Source: Anoplolepis gracilipes
Taxonomy: Eukaryota; Arthropoda; Insecta; Hymenoptera; Formicidae
DNA: 64,000 nt
Assembly (NCBI RefSeq): GCF_047496725.1
Contig: NC_132976.1
Location: 3,456,001-3,520,000 of the forward strand
Direction: 5' to 3'
Shown here one piece after another: positions 1 through 12,586 of the stretch. The notes below the pieces were generated by a model. That model did no database searches and was not told the origin of the DNA. It saw nothing but the letters and a program-made list of their open reading frames with translations. Positions within the stretch are counted from its first letter, which is position 1, and every line of letters begins with the position of its first letter. The position numbers and the translations under genes are program-made.

Positions 1-824
1 TTTACAGGAAACCGATGCAGGGATTTTATGCTGCCGCTAATAATGGATGCCGACGCGACATTTTTAGTAATTTCAAACAGTCATAAAATTTCTACTTTTT
101 TTATTTTTATTTTTTTTTTTTCAAAAATTAAATACATCAATATCATATTTCGTTAGAAAAAAAAAACCGGTTGGTCAATATCAAAGTTGGTCCTATCGAA
201 AATGAATGCGATGATATAACAGTTTATTTTTCGTTTTTATTTTACAGAAAAAAATTAATATCAAATTAAAACTCATATACTTCAATTAACGCGATTATTG
301 TTTCATATGTATAAAGCAAAATATATAATTTTCTTAGAAAAATTTGATAATTATTCTACTCTTATTTTATTTCATCTATATTTTTTATTTTTCTTATTTA
401 TTTTAATGGAATAATTTTCGTGGTAATTTGTGGGCCAATTATTCAGCGATTATTGACATATAATAGAGAATCGAATTAAAAATTTGATAAAAATCCTCAT
501 TTTTTGTTTATTTATTTTACTCGCACTTGTTTGAGCAAATTTACGATACGTTCGACACCGTCGCTATGCTCGGCCAAGTCTCATAGAGTTTAGCACCCTT
601 CGTCGTACGCTCACCCACCCCCTGTACTAGGACTCTGGCTATACGTACAGAGTACCGTAATGCGCTTCATCCCCCTCCCACCCCCGTTACCGAAATCCCG
701 GCGTGAATGCATTTCGCATCAACGAATCCGGAGTAGCAATATCCTGTGAGTTGCTGGATGTCAGAGCTCGGGGATTATAATACATTACCAATTCGACGAA
801 GACCATTTGACCTTGTTTCAGACT

Positions 825-922
825 TTATTTCGCGTGCGCCGACGTCCCTTTATTCGCTTTTAATACAAACTCGTCGAGCTTCTCTTTCAAAGACAAAAAT
901 GTCATAGTAGTGTCGTCGCTCT
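825..922 (-). CDS. Possible terminal exon of an unidentified - strand gene
   Basis: On the - strand a pyrimidine-rich stretch (CATTCTTTTCTACACC, then TGTCTCTAG) ends at 923 and is followed by an open frame beginning SDDTTMTFLSLKEKLDEFVL and ending ANKGTSAHAK, then TAA. The sequence is charged and helix-like. An AATAAA overlaps the stop codon region, so a cleavage signal would be unusually close. No upstream partner exon was found and it lies in what should be a SCAPER intron, so it could be a nested gene or chance. Confidence 0.2.
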
Positions 923-1605
923 CTAGAGACACGGTGGTGTAGAAAAGAATGACTTTTATCTGTATTTCCTTAAAATATAGAACCCCCCTTGCTATCGTTG
1001 TAATAATATATGGCGGGCAATACATAATACATTGTTGACAATTTTATTTCCATATTTTCAATCACGCCGTCTCCCGCGTTTGTTTTATTTTCTCTTTTAC
1101 ATTAATGAATAAAATATATATTTTTTTTTCCTCTCGCACACGAACGACGATAGAGATTCGAAATATCGAACCGAAGCTTCGCGACCGAGTGGCTCTCGCT
1201 CTTCCCTTTTTTTCCGATTCAATGATACGCGACTGTCATTTACACACTTCTGCCATTTCGTTGCGCAAACATGGCCTATTGTCGAAATAGCGAAATGGCA
1301 CTTCTGCCAGACGCGTTTGTCCGAGGAGGAACACGAGCACATTCTTGTATTAAGCTTAAATTCTGTTATTCTTACGCTGGACGTGTTACTCTTCTGTTGC
1401 GTACCGTTTTCACAAGTATAGTTTACGTTAAATTTAGAGATATGTCAAAAGAGAGAGAGAGAGAGAGACAGAGAATGTGTAGAGTATTCTATAATAAATA
1501 TAATAAAAAAATTATTTAAATTTAGTTTAAATTAATATATGTATATAAATATTTGTGGAAGTTGTATTAATTTTTTACGTATAATGATCAATTTATAGGA
1601 CTGAG

Positions 1606-1641
<36 letters not shown>

Positions 1642-2120
1642 TTATTCTGTTATATCGTATTTTTATCAATTTGGACTAATAAATATTACAATTATAGATT
1701 TATCTTGTTTTTGATACGCTAACTGTTTCCTAGTATATATCGGTACAAAGTACCTGCGTTTCCAACCGTGCATCCAATGCCGCAAATTACATTTTGATTG
1801 ATTTACAACATTAATTCTCGAGTGTTACTCGCGGATGTGACTCGCGTGCCGTCGCGAAAAATATGTTGCGGCGATTTTCAGCCAGATACGTTTCGATTAA
1901 CAGAAAAATTGTTTCCGTTTATTTTTATTCTGCCTCGTTTGTCAGAGTCACCGTATATTTTTTATCACCCATGCATTTCGCGCGTACTAATACCGCTCTC
2001 TAAACACATACATGTGTGTACGTATGTGTGTGTAGCACACTTTGGGATACACAAATATTTTCCATATCGCCGAAAAATATTTTTAATACGATTCCGGATA
2101 TTTTTAAAATTGTCTCTCTT

Positions 2121-2158
<38 letters not shown>

Positions 2159-2316
2159 TGTATGCATTATACAATTATTTATATTGCAGAAATATTTTTT
2201 GATACTTAACGTCAGAATTGTTCAGAGGTAGAGCGAGCTCGACGAGTTGCCATAAACCGGATAGACGGCGTTATTCCCGCGCTCTCGTAATCCGCGCACG
2301 ACACACAAATTACAAG

Positions 2317-2370
2317 CCATCCATCCATCCATCCATCCATCCATCCATCCATCCATCCATCCATCCATCC
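2317..2370. repeat. (CCAT)n microsatellite, 54 bp
   Basis: Perfect CCAT repeats. Because the unit is not a multiple of three, all frames translate as SIHP or, on the - strand, MDGW repeats; these frames are not genes. Confidence 0.95.
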
Positions 2371-3480
2371 GATTACCCTCCTCATAGATACCTTTTCCCG
2401 CCTGCATAAGTGCACTCGCACTACGATGCATCGTGCAAATCGCGTAAGCCACCGCTAGGTCGTCGGTAGAAGATGGGGGCAGGGGGACAGGGAAAGGGGA
2501 AAATACAGAAGCGTAAAGATATGCACCCTCGTGAGCTCGCTATGAAATAATCATATGGTTAGCTAATGGCGGCCTCCGGGATAGCGGCGGAGAGTAGTCA
2601 TCTCCCTATCTCGTGGCCGCGTGCGGGGTGAGGGGGAGAACGAGGGGATAATAAATAAATTCGATATATTTGTGCCTCGAGAGGAAGGCCCCCCGCAAAC
2701 ATTCAATGATAGATCGCAATCTCGGGTTTGCCGAGCGTCCCCTTCCTCCTCTCCTCCCCGGAGGCGAACGTGCGTGAAGATCGGGACATCGGATCTTCCT
2801 GGTTGGCGCGAATCGTCTCGATATTCTCGTCGCGTACGGTAAACGCGTCACGGTGAATCACAGATTGAAGAATATTCATAGATAGCTTTCTATAAATTAC
2901 TTTCTACTAATTGAATCATTAATTAAAAGACTAATTATTACCACAAAAAAAAAAAAAAAAAAAAAATACGAGTATTATTCGCAAAAGTATAAACATAAAT
3001 GGAACACCCCTTATAATGTTGTGCATGATGTAAAGATCAAGCGTTTTGAAGAAATTGTTTAAAGTTTATTTTAGTTTGTAATATATATTTATATTCTTTT
3101 GAAATAATATTCACGCGTTGTAAAGCATCATTTTTATTACATGTGTTCTTTTTATCTTCTTATATATTAAGAAGAACTTGCTAATTTAATCTTTTAAAAT
3201 TAATTAATTAATTTGCAAGTTAAAGTAAAGATTTATTCTGTAAAATATAATTTAATTTCAAAATCGAACACTTTAATATTATATTATTTAATATTTTATC
3301 GCGAATACTTTATAGTGTACCATGAAAATTTTATAGTGACTGTTCACGAAATAAAAAATAAAAATTTTAATTCTGCAGGGCAAACCTTTACTTTAACTCA
3401 CAAGTTTATCAATTTTATATTTATAATTATTTTTATAATTATCAATTTTATATTTTAAAAGTCTAAAAGTGCTTTGCACA

Positions 3481-3594
3481 ATGTCAAGTGAATCTCAAGA
3501 TATATTAGATTTATCAACTTTTGACGTAGATGATCCACGCACAAGTTTCTCCTTAAAAACTTTAATGAAATTTTTGAAACATTTGATTAATTTC
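3481..3594 (+). CDS. Possible first exon (38 codons) ending at a strong donor
   Basis: An ATG at 3481 opens a frame reading MSSESQDILDLSTFDVDDPR and continuing TSFSLKTLMKFLKHLINF, directly followed by GTGAGT at 3595. The start region is acidic and the end amphipathic, unlike the AT-rich low-complexity frames around it. If read through, the frame stops ten codons later. The nearest phase-compatible acceptor (CACAG at 3785) leads to a stop after seven codons, giving a very short protein. The protein is not recognised. It lies inside the SCAPER intron and could be a nested gene or an alternative start. Confidence 0.22.
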
Positions 3595-4150
3595 GTGAGT
3601 AACTGTAACTCTGTGCTCGCATTATAAACTGTGCGTGTAGAGCGAAAGCATGTTTCCAAAGTTCTAATATTTACCTAAGCGTTAACAAATTTTCTCGCTC
3701 CGAACGTTATAATATCCAGAGCCACGTATATAACACGATTTAGAACACGTAATAAAATCATACGCTTTACGTTACAATTTCACAGGAAATAAATTTTACC
3801 AAAGATTAAGATTCAATTACGGAGATTGTATTTAACGTCGAGATTCGAGAAATGAGATCGTCAATCCTCATTTTCGCTATCGGAAGATATCATCGTCAAT
3901 TGACCGATCTGTGGTTTACGAGACACCCCCGCGTCGTCTCATTGTCAGCTAAATCGACACTAGCGTATCGCCTCAATTACATGATTATCAAAGTATGATT
4001 CAATGTTTCGGATCGCGCGAGACTGTGAATAGAATCACCCGGATCGAAAGGACTTATATCCCATCGGGTTAAAAGATTAAGCGATACTGCTATTCACGGC
4101 GTGCGCTGACTTTCACGGACGTGTAATTCCACGTAGTAGAGTGAAATAGA

Positions 4151-4182
<32 letters not shown>

Positions 4183-4686
4183 GGGTGGAAGGGAGAAGAG
4201 ATGACTACTCGCCCATCCAGAATTATTGCATTCGAAGATTCGGTCCCCCTCGTCCCAACTGTCGCCCGTGTTGTTGCAGGTTGAGGGGCACACGGGGGCA
4301 GAGGTGAAGCCCCGGAGGGGGGAGGGGGTTCGTATAATCACGCGTAGTACGCGATCATGTCGAGTGATTCTAATCCGCGCGATGCGCGATCATTTCGCTG
4401 CATTTTATTAGCGAATTTGTTCGACGCGTAGAGTATCGAGACGGATCGGCGGTTCGTGTTCGCCCATTGTATCTGTCGCTTTGAGGGGAGCTTAGAGGGG
4501 TCTTAGGTATTCCCGCGTTTATCGACGGGAGAAGGTGCAAAGTGGAAATCGCGCCAGGTTCCGATGACAGAGCGGAGTCAAAAGCGTGGAGTTTCACGGA
4601 CAGTAGATGTTCCCTGGACCACGTCTCTTGCATTTTTCAATTTGCCCTATTTTCGACGGAAATGCAAATATTTCAATTTTCAGGTA

Positions 4687-5127
4687 AAGTCAAAGCTCTT
4701 TATTCGTTGAGGATTAGATTGCAATTCAAAATGAATATGGAAAATGCGAACGTGGGAGGGCAAAATGTATGGAAGTGCAATATAATAAAAGATGCGTTCC
4801 AAGAAAATTAAAAATTAAGAAAAATGTTATTTAAAAAAAAGGGATTTTATTCCAAATTAACAATCAAACGCTTAATTAATATTCAATATAATTGCATATT
4901 TTCTGAGATCCATATGTTATTAAAATTGGCTATATATTCACTCATTGCTTCTTCTCTATCTTTCTTTTAAAAATCAGCCTTTTCCCTATTGACAGACCAA
5001 TTTTTTCGTAAATAATTCAGAAAAGATAATAGAATTGAAATTTTGACAGTAAATACGGAATTTTCCGATCGCGAATAAGTAGAGCGTGGTTACAAATTTT
5101 TACCCCGCGAATAAGGAGCTTTGACTG
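4687..5127. mobile_element. TA-flanked inverted-repeat element, copy 1
   Basis: The ends are near-perfect inverted repeats: AGTCAAAGCTCTTTATTCG at 4688-4706 and CGAATAAGGAGCTTTGACT at 5108-5126. TA lies immediately outside both ends (4685-4686 and 5128-5129), as in Tc1/mariner insertions. About 440 bp with no transposase frame, so a non-autonomous (MITE-like) element. Internal sequence is shared with copies at 6581 and, inverted, at 38512. Confidence 0.7.
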
Positions 5128-5328
5128 TATAATTTTCTGTATAATTTTAAAATGTCACGCTTACAACTCTTTTCGCGCTCAATCGGAAACTACGCTGGTA
5201 GAGTAACGTGTTCGGTGGAACTAGAGAGAAAAAGAAAAAAAGAAAAAGAGAGAAAGAGTGCGGCGGGATTAGCTCGCAGTTAGTTATGATTAGACGCGAC
5301 AGTTGGCCTTCCACGGTATCGAAGGGCG

Positions 5329-5333
<5 letters not shown>

Positions 5334-5369
<36 letters not shown>
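5334..5369. repeat. (CT)n microsatellite
   Basis: Thirty-six bases of CT within a GC/pyrimidine-rich block; another CT run lies at 5434-5454. Confidence 0.95.
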
Positions 5370-5374
<5 letters not shown>

Positions 5375-6133
5375 CCTGTCGTGTATATTATATATTCCAA
5401 TACTCATTGACGCGAGGGAGAGGGAGAAAGAGAGGCTCTCTCTCTCTCTCTCTCTTTTCGTCCGTATGCGTTTCTGCCGAAGAGGGTTGAAGGGGGCGGC
5501 GATAATACGCGCTGACAGGCGCGCACCCCCTCGGGCTTGCGCGGCCGCGAAAGGGGATGCTGCCTGCGAGAAAGGAAAACATATACATACACACAACAAC
5601 CCGATAGAATGAACATCGCGTGCGCCAACGCTTGCTATTCTCCCCCCCCCCCGCTGCTTCCCCTCCCCCCTTTGGTCCCCCTTCTACACCCTCTACGCTC
5701 TTCTCGCGTTCTGGCCGCACCTCCCTTTTCTCTCTCTCTCTCTCGATGCGCGCGGAATTACACACCGATGTTATAATCCTCTCGTGTTACGCCATCGCAC
5801 ATGCTGTCCTGTAAGCAATACATTGTTTTTTTTTTTATCCGGTTCCCTCCCCAGGATCCATATGCACGGCACTTCGCTGCCGTATGATCGCTCGGTGATC
5901 AACGAGCGGCGATTGTCAAGAGAGTAGTAGCCGTCGTGGAAGGATCGATTCTGGAGGGAGGAGAGTCAATCGGGACCGATGGTACCGCGTCTAAATATCG
6001 AATTGGTCGTTTCTCCGATTAGAACAGACGTTTCCTGCGCGTTTTTTACGCGTCAAAGACATGAACGTGCTATCTATTTATTGGGTGTTTTATTTGATGT
6101 TCCTTTGATTTTCAATTTATTTCTATTACACAA

Positions 6134-6416
6134 ATATTAATCCTTAAAACTGATAAGTCGTTTTGATTCTATCGATATTTTAATAATAATTTTAAGACTC
6201 TCTTAAAGACCTTAATCGATAAAAAATGTTTGAAATTTATTTTTGTTAAACTTTTGTTGTATATCATCATTTTATAGATGTCAAGGAATATCTATATATT
6301 TTTGCACATTTTTTTCAAGCACTTTGAGACAGTTAAAATTGCAACAAGACATTGTGAACCATATTTTACCAAAAGCAGAGAAAAAAATATGTAACCTCCC
6401 AGAATTAAAACTAATT
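6134..6416. repeat. Dispersed repeat B, copy 1
   Basis: Shares about 280 bases of diverged but colinear sequence with 7677-7918. Common blocks include AAACTTTTGTTGTATATCATC against AACTTTTGTTGTACATTATC, and GTCAAGGAATAT followed by TTTTTTTCAAGCA and TTGAGACAG. No coding frame or clear terminal repeats. Same orientation as the second copy. Confidence 0.55.
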
Positions 6417-6580
6417 TTTACGCGTACATACAATTTACTTGAAATTCTTTTTCAAGTTTTTTTTTTTAATAATAAAAAATACGCAATTTTCTCTAGTTAT
6501 GAGATGAGAGTAGGTACAGAAATTTATAAATTCTAACAGGAAATTTTCCCGCGTTGTTTTTCTGAACACGCACGTGTATA

Positions 6581-7097
6581 TAGTTAAAGTTTCTTTATTC
6601 GCGTAAGATAAGTTCCGCCAAAATGTCGCCAATGTGGAAAACGCGAATATGAGATGGCAAAATGTATGAAAATATACAGGATGCGTTCCAAGAAAATTAA
6701 AAAATAAAAAAAAAATGTTATTAAAATAGGTAATTTTATTTCAAATTGACAATCAAACACATAACTAATACAACTAATATGATATATAATATTTTCATAC
6801 ATTATTAAGATTGCGACAAATTATTGAAATATTATTGAATGATTGATCAGAAATTGGTTTAAAAATGTTGAAAATTATTTTGCAGACTTTTAACTTAACC
6901 TTATATATCGGACCATTGCTTTTCTATTTTTCTTTTAATAAAAGTCAGACATCTTTGTATTGAAGGATCAATTTTCATGAAGAATTCACAAAGATAATAA
7001 AATAGAATTGCTATTTTGACAGCGAATACGGAATTTCTGGTCGCGAACAGAAAGAGTGGTTAGACATTTTTACTCCGCGAATAAGAAGCTTGGACTG
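6581..7097. mobile_element. TA-flanked inverted-repeat element, copy 2
   Basis: Same family and orientation as the 4687 copy. The left end is AGTTAAAGTTTCTTTATTCG and the right end CGCGAATAAGAAGCTTGGACT. Internal blocks such as GATGCGTTCCAAGAAAATTA and GAATTTCTGGTCGCGAA recur. The right-hand TA is degenerate (TT). The element ends 78 bases before the SCAPER exon acceptor at 7175, so it sits next to the splice-site region. Confidence 0.65.
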
Positions 7098-7175
7098 TTC
7101 TTGATAAAAAGAGAAAGAGCTCTCTCGAGCACGCGAATAGCTAATGCACGTGGGATTCTTTCGTACATGTTTCAG

Positions 7176-7617
7176 ATATCTGGTAGCCGGCGGCTTAGTG
7201 GATCGCGTGTCACGTCACAGCCGGGCCCTGATCGAGACGGATTTTTTTCTGGATCAGGAACACGAGTCGCCGTTGCTGGTATCGTCTTACGATCTGATCG
7301 CGCGTATCTGCGGCCATTTGAGGCGGTCCGTCGATCAAGATAATGTCAACGTACATGGTGAGAACGGCGGCGGCGGGGGCAACAACAACGTCGAGCAAAC
7401 AAGCAACGAGTCGCACTTGCTGTCAACTTTATCGGCGAGCGAGGCCTCGGGCGCGATCGGCGCCCTTTACGCGGCGGTCGCTTTCACGCCACAGAATCAG
7501 AAGGGTGCTGCTTCCCCGACGCCCAATCACACATTCACAACGGCCGTAAGGATGCTGGCCAGCCGTGGCCTCAAGCTCCTCAAGTCGATCGCCGAACTCG
7601 ATCTCCGGACGCTACAG
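7176..7617 (+). CDS. Scaper: SCAPER exon with Gly/Asn-rich linker
   Basis: The acceptor is a pyrimidine-rich stretch ending TTTCAG at 7175 and the donor is CAG|GTACTT at 7618. The first base completes a split codon; 147 codons follow. The start of the exon reads LVAGGLVDRVSRHSRALIET, then a region with SSYDLIARICGHLRR that looks like an alpha-helical repeat. The middle is a low-complexity linker (GENGGGGGNNN, about residues 60-75 of the exon), then an Ala/Ser-rich stretch and a helix MLASRGLKLLKSIAELDLRTLQ near the end. GC content and third-position use differ sharply from the surrounding AT-rich introns. An upstream ATG at 7144-7175 is intronic, not a start. Confidence 0.85.
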
Positions 7618-10600
7618 GTACTTGCTTTTGTCCTCTCTCAGAATTTCGTTTATAAATAATGAAATTTGTCGAGAAGATATTAACCCTTAAAAATCATTTT
7701 CAACCTATCGATATTTTGAACACTCGAATATCTCGAAGGCCTTAAGAAAAAAAAAAAAAAAATGTTTGAATTTTATTTTTTAACTTTTGTTGTACATTAT
7801 CATTTTCTACAAGTGTCAAGGAATATATGTACATTTTTTCAAGCATTTTTTGAGACAGCTAAAACAATTGTGATCCAGAATAGAGGAAAAAAAGTGCGAT
7901 TTACAAGAGTTAAAACCGATACAGCATTTCAAATTCCAGCCTATCTAATTGAGAGTTTAAAATAAAAATTTACCCGAGTTGAAATTTTGCTTTTATTTTT
8001 ACTATCTATTTTTTCACGTTTATGAATTCTGAATAATTTTGACAAGTTTCATTTATACGGATTGTATTAAGCTTTTATTTTGTACTTCAAATAGGTAGTA
8101 AACGATCAGTTTTCTACTTATTGTTAAATGTTTAATGGAAGAACTTTCGGCAAAATTATAGATTAAATATAGTTTCAAAATAGGATAATCTGACTTATAG
8201 TATCAAAGTAGATAATAGATTGAACATTGAGATCAAAAATAGGAGAGAAATTCAAGTCGGTACATCCACGGATATTTACTATAAATTGTACTTCAATATT
8301 GTTTCAAATTGAGGTTTGAGAAATTGATTCCCAAGAGATTGATATAATAAACATTATGATAAGAATTAACTTAAACTTTTTTTTTATTGTAATAAGACGG
8401 ATAAATGTAGAATGACATGACACATTAGCGAAAAAATACTTTGCCACATTGTCGTTATTTTATTAGATTCTCCGAGAGAAAATCAGCATGAAAACTTCAA
8501 GAACTCTCGATACACACTTTTGATTTAGCATAGAGGAGCACTGAATGTATTTATGGACTTTTAATGAGTAAACTCGTTAAGCGGAAGTTTCTATCTTCAA
8601 CTCTTAATTGCTGAAAAATAGACTTATCTATAATATATTGGTTGTTTTCGTCGTGTTTTTCTAATATTGCCGAATAAATTAACGCTTACATCTTACATTT
8701 GGATATAACGTCATAATTCAATCATAGTACGATCTACATCAATAACGATTATCTTAAATAAATAAAATACTACACGCATGCTATTATTACTGAGGACTCT
8801 TTCAATTTTCATTATCTCTGATTCATCTTTATTGTCAGTCAATGTTGCACAGAATCTTACAACACAGCCGCTATTATTCCGCTCCAATTTCGGCACCTTT
8901 CGTACTTAGCGTTTCCTAGGTCTCTCTAATACTAAATACGGCCGAAGTTTAATTTCGAAGTTTATCTCGCCTGAGACGAGAAATTGGTAAATTCAGTGTA
9001 AATCTGGAGCCGACGTCAGACAGCCACGTTTCAAGCATTTAATTACGCGATGAAAATTACTTTGTTCCACTTTGGAACACTTCTTGAAACAATCTCGATC
9101 GTCGATACTCAATCTCAGACTTAAAGAAGATATAAAAATATATCGGCAGGGAATAGAGAATCCTTTTGACTTTTAATATTTAATATACATATTTTAAACA
9201 ATTTTATAATATTTAATATACATATTTAATACATATTTAATACATATATTTTAATATAATTAATTTATATATAATTTATATAATTTATATAATATATATA
9301 TATTATATACATTATATATTAATATAATTTATTTTAATATATTTAATATATTAAATATATTAAAATAAATTAAAATAAATATATATATCAGAGCGTTTTG
9401 TTTTTATTTATTTAAGGAGATTAGTTAGTCACTTTGCGGGGGCGGTAAAAGAAGAATGTTTATTGTTAGATTACATTAGAAATACGCAAATTTTTTATAT
9501 TCTAAGTTGAAAACTAAGAAAAAAAAAGTTAAATAAAAAAAATTAGATTTGTTTGTATAATATTTAATTGTGAGATGCATAAATATATGAAACATTTATA
9601 GAAAACATAATATTTTTTACTATAAAAATACAATATTTTTTAATATATATTTTAAACGAGATGATAAAAAGATTTTATTTTTTTTTTTTTTGTAGAATGG
9701 TTATTTGTAAATAAACATTTTAAAATAGTTTTTATCTATAATTTTACTGTTGTATAAACTTTTTATTTTATTTCGATATTGACGTTTTATATCTATAACA
9801 CTCATGTATAAGACCTTATCTTCGAAATTAAATTTCTTAAAAACTAAGCGTTCAAATCACTTGACATTTATACAGTTGATGCATTATTCTGTAAATTACA
9901 TTTTACAAAAATTGCATATGTTTCTTCCTACTATGACGACCAATTTCTTTAAAGAGAATACGCGTGTATCAACACATTAGAGATCATCGTAAAATTCATT
10001 ACTTTTTAATTGCCAAGCCACGATTTATAGGGCACCTTCGCCCGCCCCCTCCTTCGCCCCCCTAGGGTATCGCCTCTTCAAATGACAGCGATGCCGCTTG
10101 TTGCCGTCAACAATGCAGCTTATCGTCGGAGGGCATCGAGCGGATGATGGAGATATCATGTATCGCTAAGGGATGAGGGGGGGCATTCGCTCGCCTGTCA
10201 AGACGCAAAGGGCCTCCCGTGAAGTTCTCTCGCAGCGAGAGCCAACCGCGAATTGAATCGAGGCGGTGTCTCGCGCCCCCCGAATGAAACCATAAGGGCT
10301 CTATTCCTGTTCCCCGCGGGAGGGCCGGCCCCCCCCCCCCCTTTGGGTCCCGCGGGAGCGTCCGTCGATTATCCCGCGCGCGGTCCAGATGAGTCCCCCT
10401 GACTAGGTTTGCCAAAAACCAAACGCCCATTATCCATTCTCTTTGCTTCGGCTCCTCGGATGCGGTTTCGCCGCCGACAAAGTTCCGCGATTGGGAGTCC
10501 GCCGTCTTAGATTTCAATAGGCTTAAAGGGGGGAATTTAGGTACTTGAGATCGACATTATATCGATACTATCGAGTACGTTACGTCCATGTCGGAAGCTG

Positions 10601-12520
10601 TAATATTGCCAAGAACGATTCATTATTAAAAAAAAAAAAAAATTCATGATGCGTGTAACTCTTGTCGCAGAGCTTCCTGGGCGCCGAAGGTACGAGTCTC
10701 CAGTGGCGATTAATAGCGAGTCACCTGATAACCCGGCTGTCTCGCGATTCTTTATCGGACAAATTGGAAGTGGGATCCATGCCGGATACGAGCGGCATCC
10801 ACATCCTCTTGGAGCTGTTTATGGTGCTTGGCTACTTCGCCCTCAACAATCCGGACAATCAGGTACGCATTGCTCGCGTATCACGACGATCGATCATTTC
10901 CAAGTGTAAAAGAGGACGAGGAGAGAGAGGCTTAAGTACTTTCTTACAGAGAATCTCCTATTGAGTTAAAATCAATCTCAAATCTACAAACTAAAAATAT
11001 CCCTTGAAAAAAATTTTCTTAAAAAAGAATTTTATTTTAGAAACAAAATTAGAAAAGAGCTATACATATTTCTGTTAATGATCGTTAATTTTAATTTTTT
11101 TAAGATATTAAATATTTCAAATTTTTATCCTTCTCGTATGGATAGCTATAAAAGTGTTATTAGATTTGATAAAATCAATCTCAAATCTACAAACTAAAAA
11201 TATCCCTTGAAAAAAATTTTCTTAAAAAAGAATTTTATTTTAGAAACAAAATTAGAAAAGAGCTATACATATTTCTGTTAATGATCGTTAATTTTAATTT
11301 TTTTAAGATATTAAATATTTCAAATTTTTATCCTTCTCGTATGGATATCTATAAAAATGTTATTAGATTTGATAAAATCAATCTCAAATCTACAAACTAA
11401 AAATATCCCTTGAAAAAAATTTTCTTAAAAAAGAATTTTATTTTACAAACAAAATTAGAAAAGAGCTATACATATTTCTGTTAATGATCGTTAATTTTAA
11501 TTTTTTTAAGATATTAAATATTTCAAATTTTTATCCTTCTCGTATGGATAGCTATAAAAGTGTTATTAGATTTGATAAGAACATAAATATCTTGTCGAAA
11601 ATATCCTCTCGCTTTTGACGCGTTATATATTGCATGTAATTTTGATCGTTTTAAATTCTGCGAGTTGTGGCGGATTTCCTCGAGCGTAATACCTCGAATT
11701 ACCCGGTATGTTCGCGTAAAATGGACGCGCTGGATGGCGTTACCGACCCAAGAAGAAGGAAGGAAGGAGCTGTTAGACACAACACACTCAACGGACCTCC
11801 TATCACTATACGGCCGAACGCCGTTAAGATATATTTATGGCGTTCCGTTCCATACGTCTCGCGACGCGCGTACACGTGCAGTGCCGGCTCATCAGTTCGC
11901 GATACGACACGTGGAAACTCCCGATAAATAATTGTTCGTTAACGTTTGCGATGTGGAAGATGTGAGCATCGCCGGACGGGAAATTAAACGCCGTTAAAGG
12001 AATAAAAAATATAAAGTAAAAACAGAATTACTTTTTGATATTAATACTCTAAAAATGTGTATATTACTAACAAATATATATATATATATATAATAAATAA
12101 GATTTTTTTAATGCAAAGTTATTACTTATATCTGAATGAATAATCTATATAATTTAATTGTGATTAATTGATAATTAATTTCAATCCGATCTAGAGTACA
12201 AAGGTTTATTAATTTTCTTAGAATATTAACATCACGGGAATTAATTACGAGCAAAAATGACGTTTTTTAATAATACTTTTTACACGAAGAATTGATGAAA
12301 ATATTGCGATCCCTAAAAGCGGTCCTGCATTTACGGTCGATCTCGCGAATGCGTGAATCGGGATGTAAGTGCTGAGTGCATCGCCGATGTCGCGCATTCG
12401 TCTTTCAGCCCCTTTTTTTAAGGGGGCAGGGGGGGAGGGAGCCGCTCGCAGGAACGAGAAGAGTCGGCCGACTCGACCCTCCGAGAGTAGCTGACTCGGG
12501 GAAAATCGTCTTCCGCGAGA

Positions 12521-12586
<66 letters not shown>

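Larger units (their letters stand above)
1..7175 (+). other. Upstream SCAPER intron (5' end outside window)
   Basis: No exon with both splice sites and SCAPER-like content was found here, so the stretch reads as intron. It holds two copies of a TA-flanked inverted-repeat element (4687-5127, 6581-7097), one copy of a second dispersed repeat (6134-6416), CT/GA microsatellites (2114-2158, 4150-4176, 5334-5369, 5434-5454), a CCAT array (2317-2370) and TTTA repeats (1608-1642). Two isolated exon-like frames (825-922 on -, 3481-3594 on +) are listed separately. Confidence 0.5.
7618..10670 (+). other. SCAPER intron
   Basis: Intron of 3053 bases between phase-0 exons. It begins with the second copy of a dispersed repeat (7677-7918) and contains a fragment (about 8146-8260) whose reverse complement recurs near 59750-59890. 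A very AT-rich stretch lies at 9170-9400. A GC-rich block at 10020-10520 gives a 136-codon chance frame on the - strand with no recognisable protein features. Confidence 0.7.

Noticed and set aside
1798..2421. Several frames of 60-130 codons on both strands
   Set aside because: They are translations of CT and CCAT microsatellites (LSLS, SIHP, MDGW repeats).
5147..5814. Frames up to 150 codons on both strands
   Set aside because: Dominated by CT/GA arrays and pyrimidine-rich sequence; no splice context or protein features.
10107..10517. 136-codon frame on the - strand
   Set aside because: GC-rich block inside a SCAPER intron; no recognisable motifs and simple G/P/R-rich runs.
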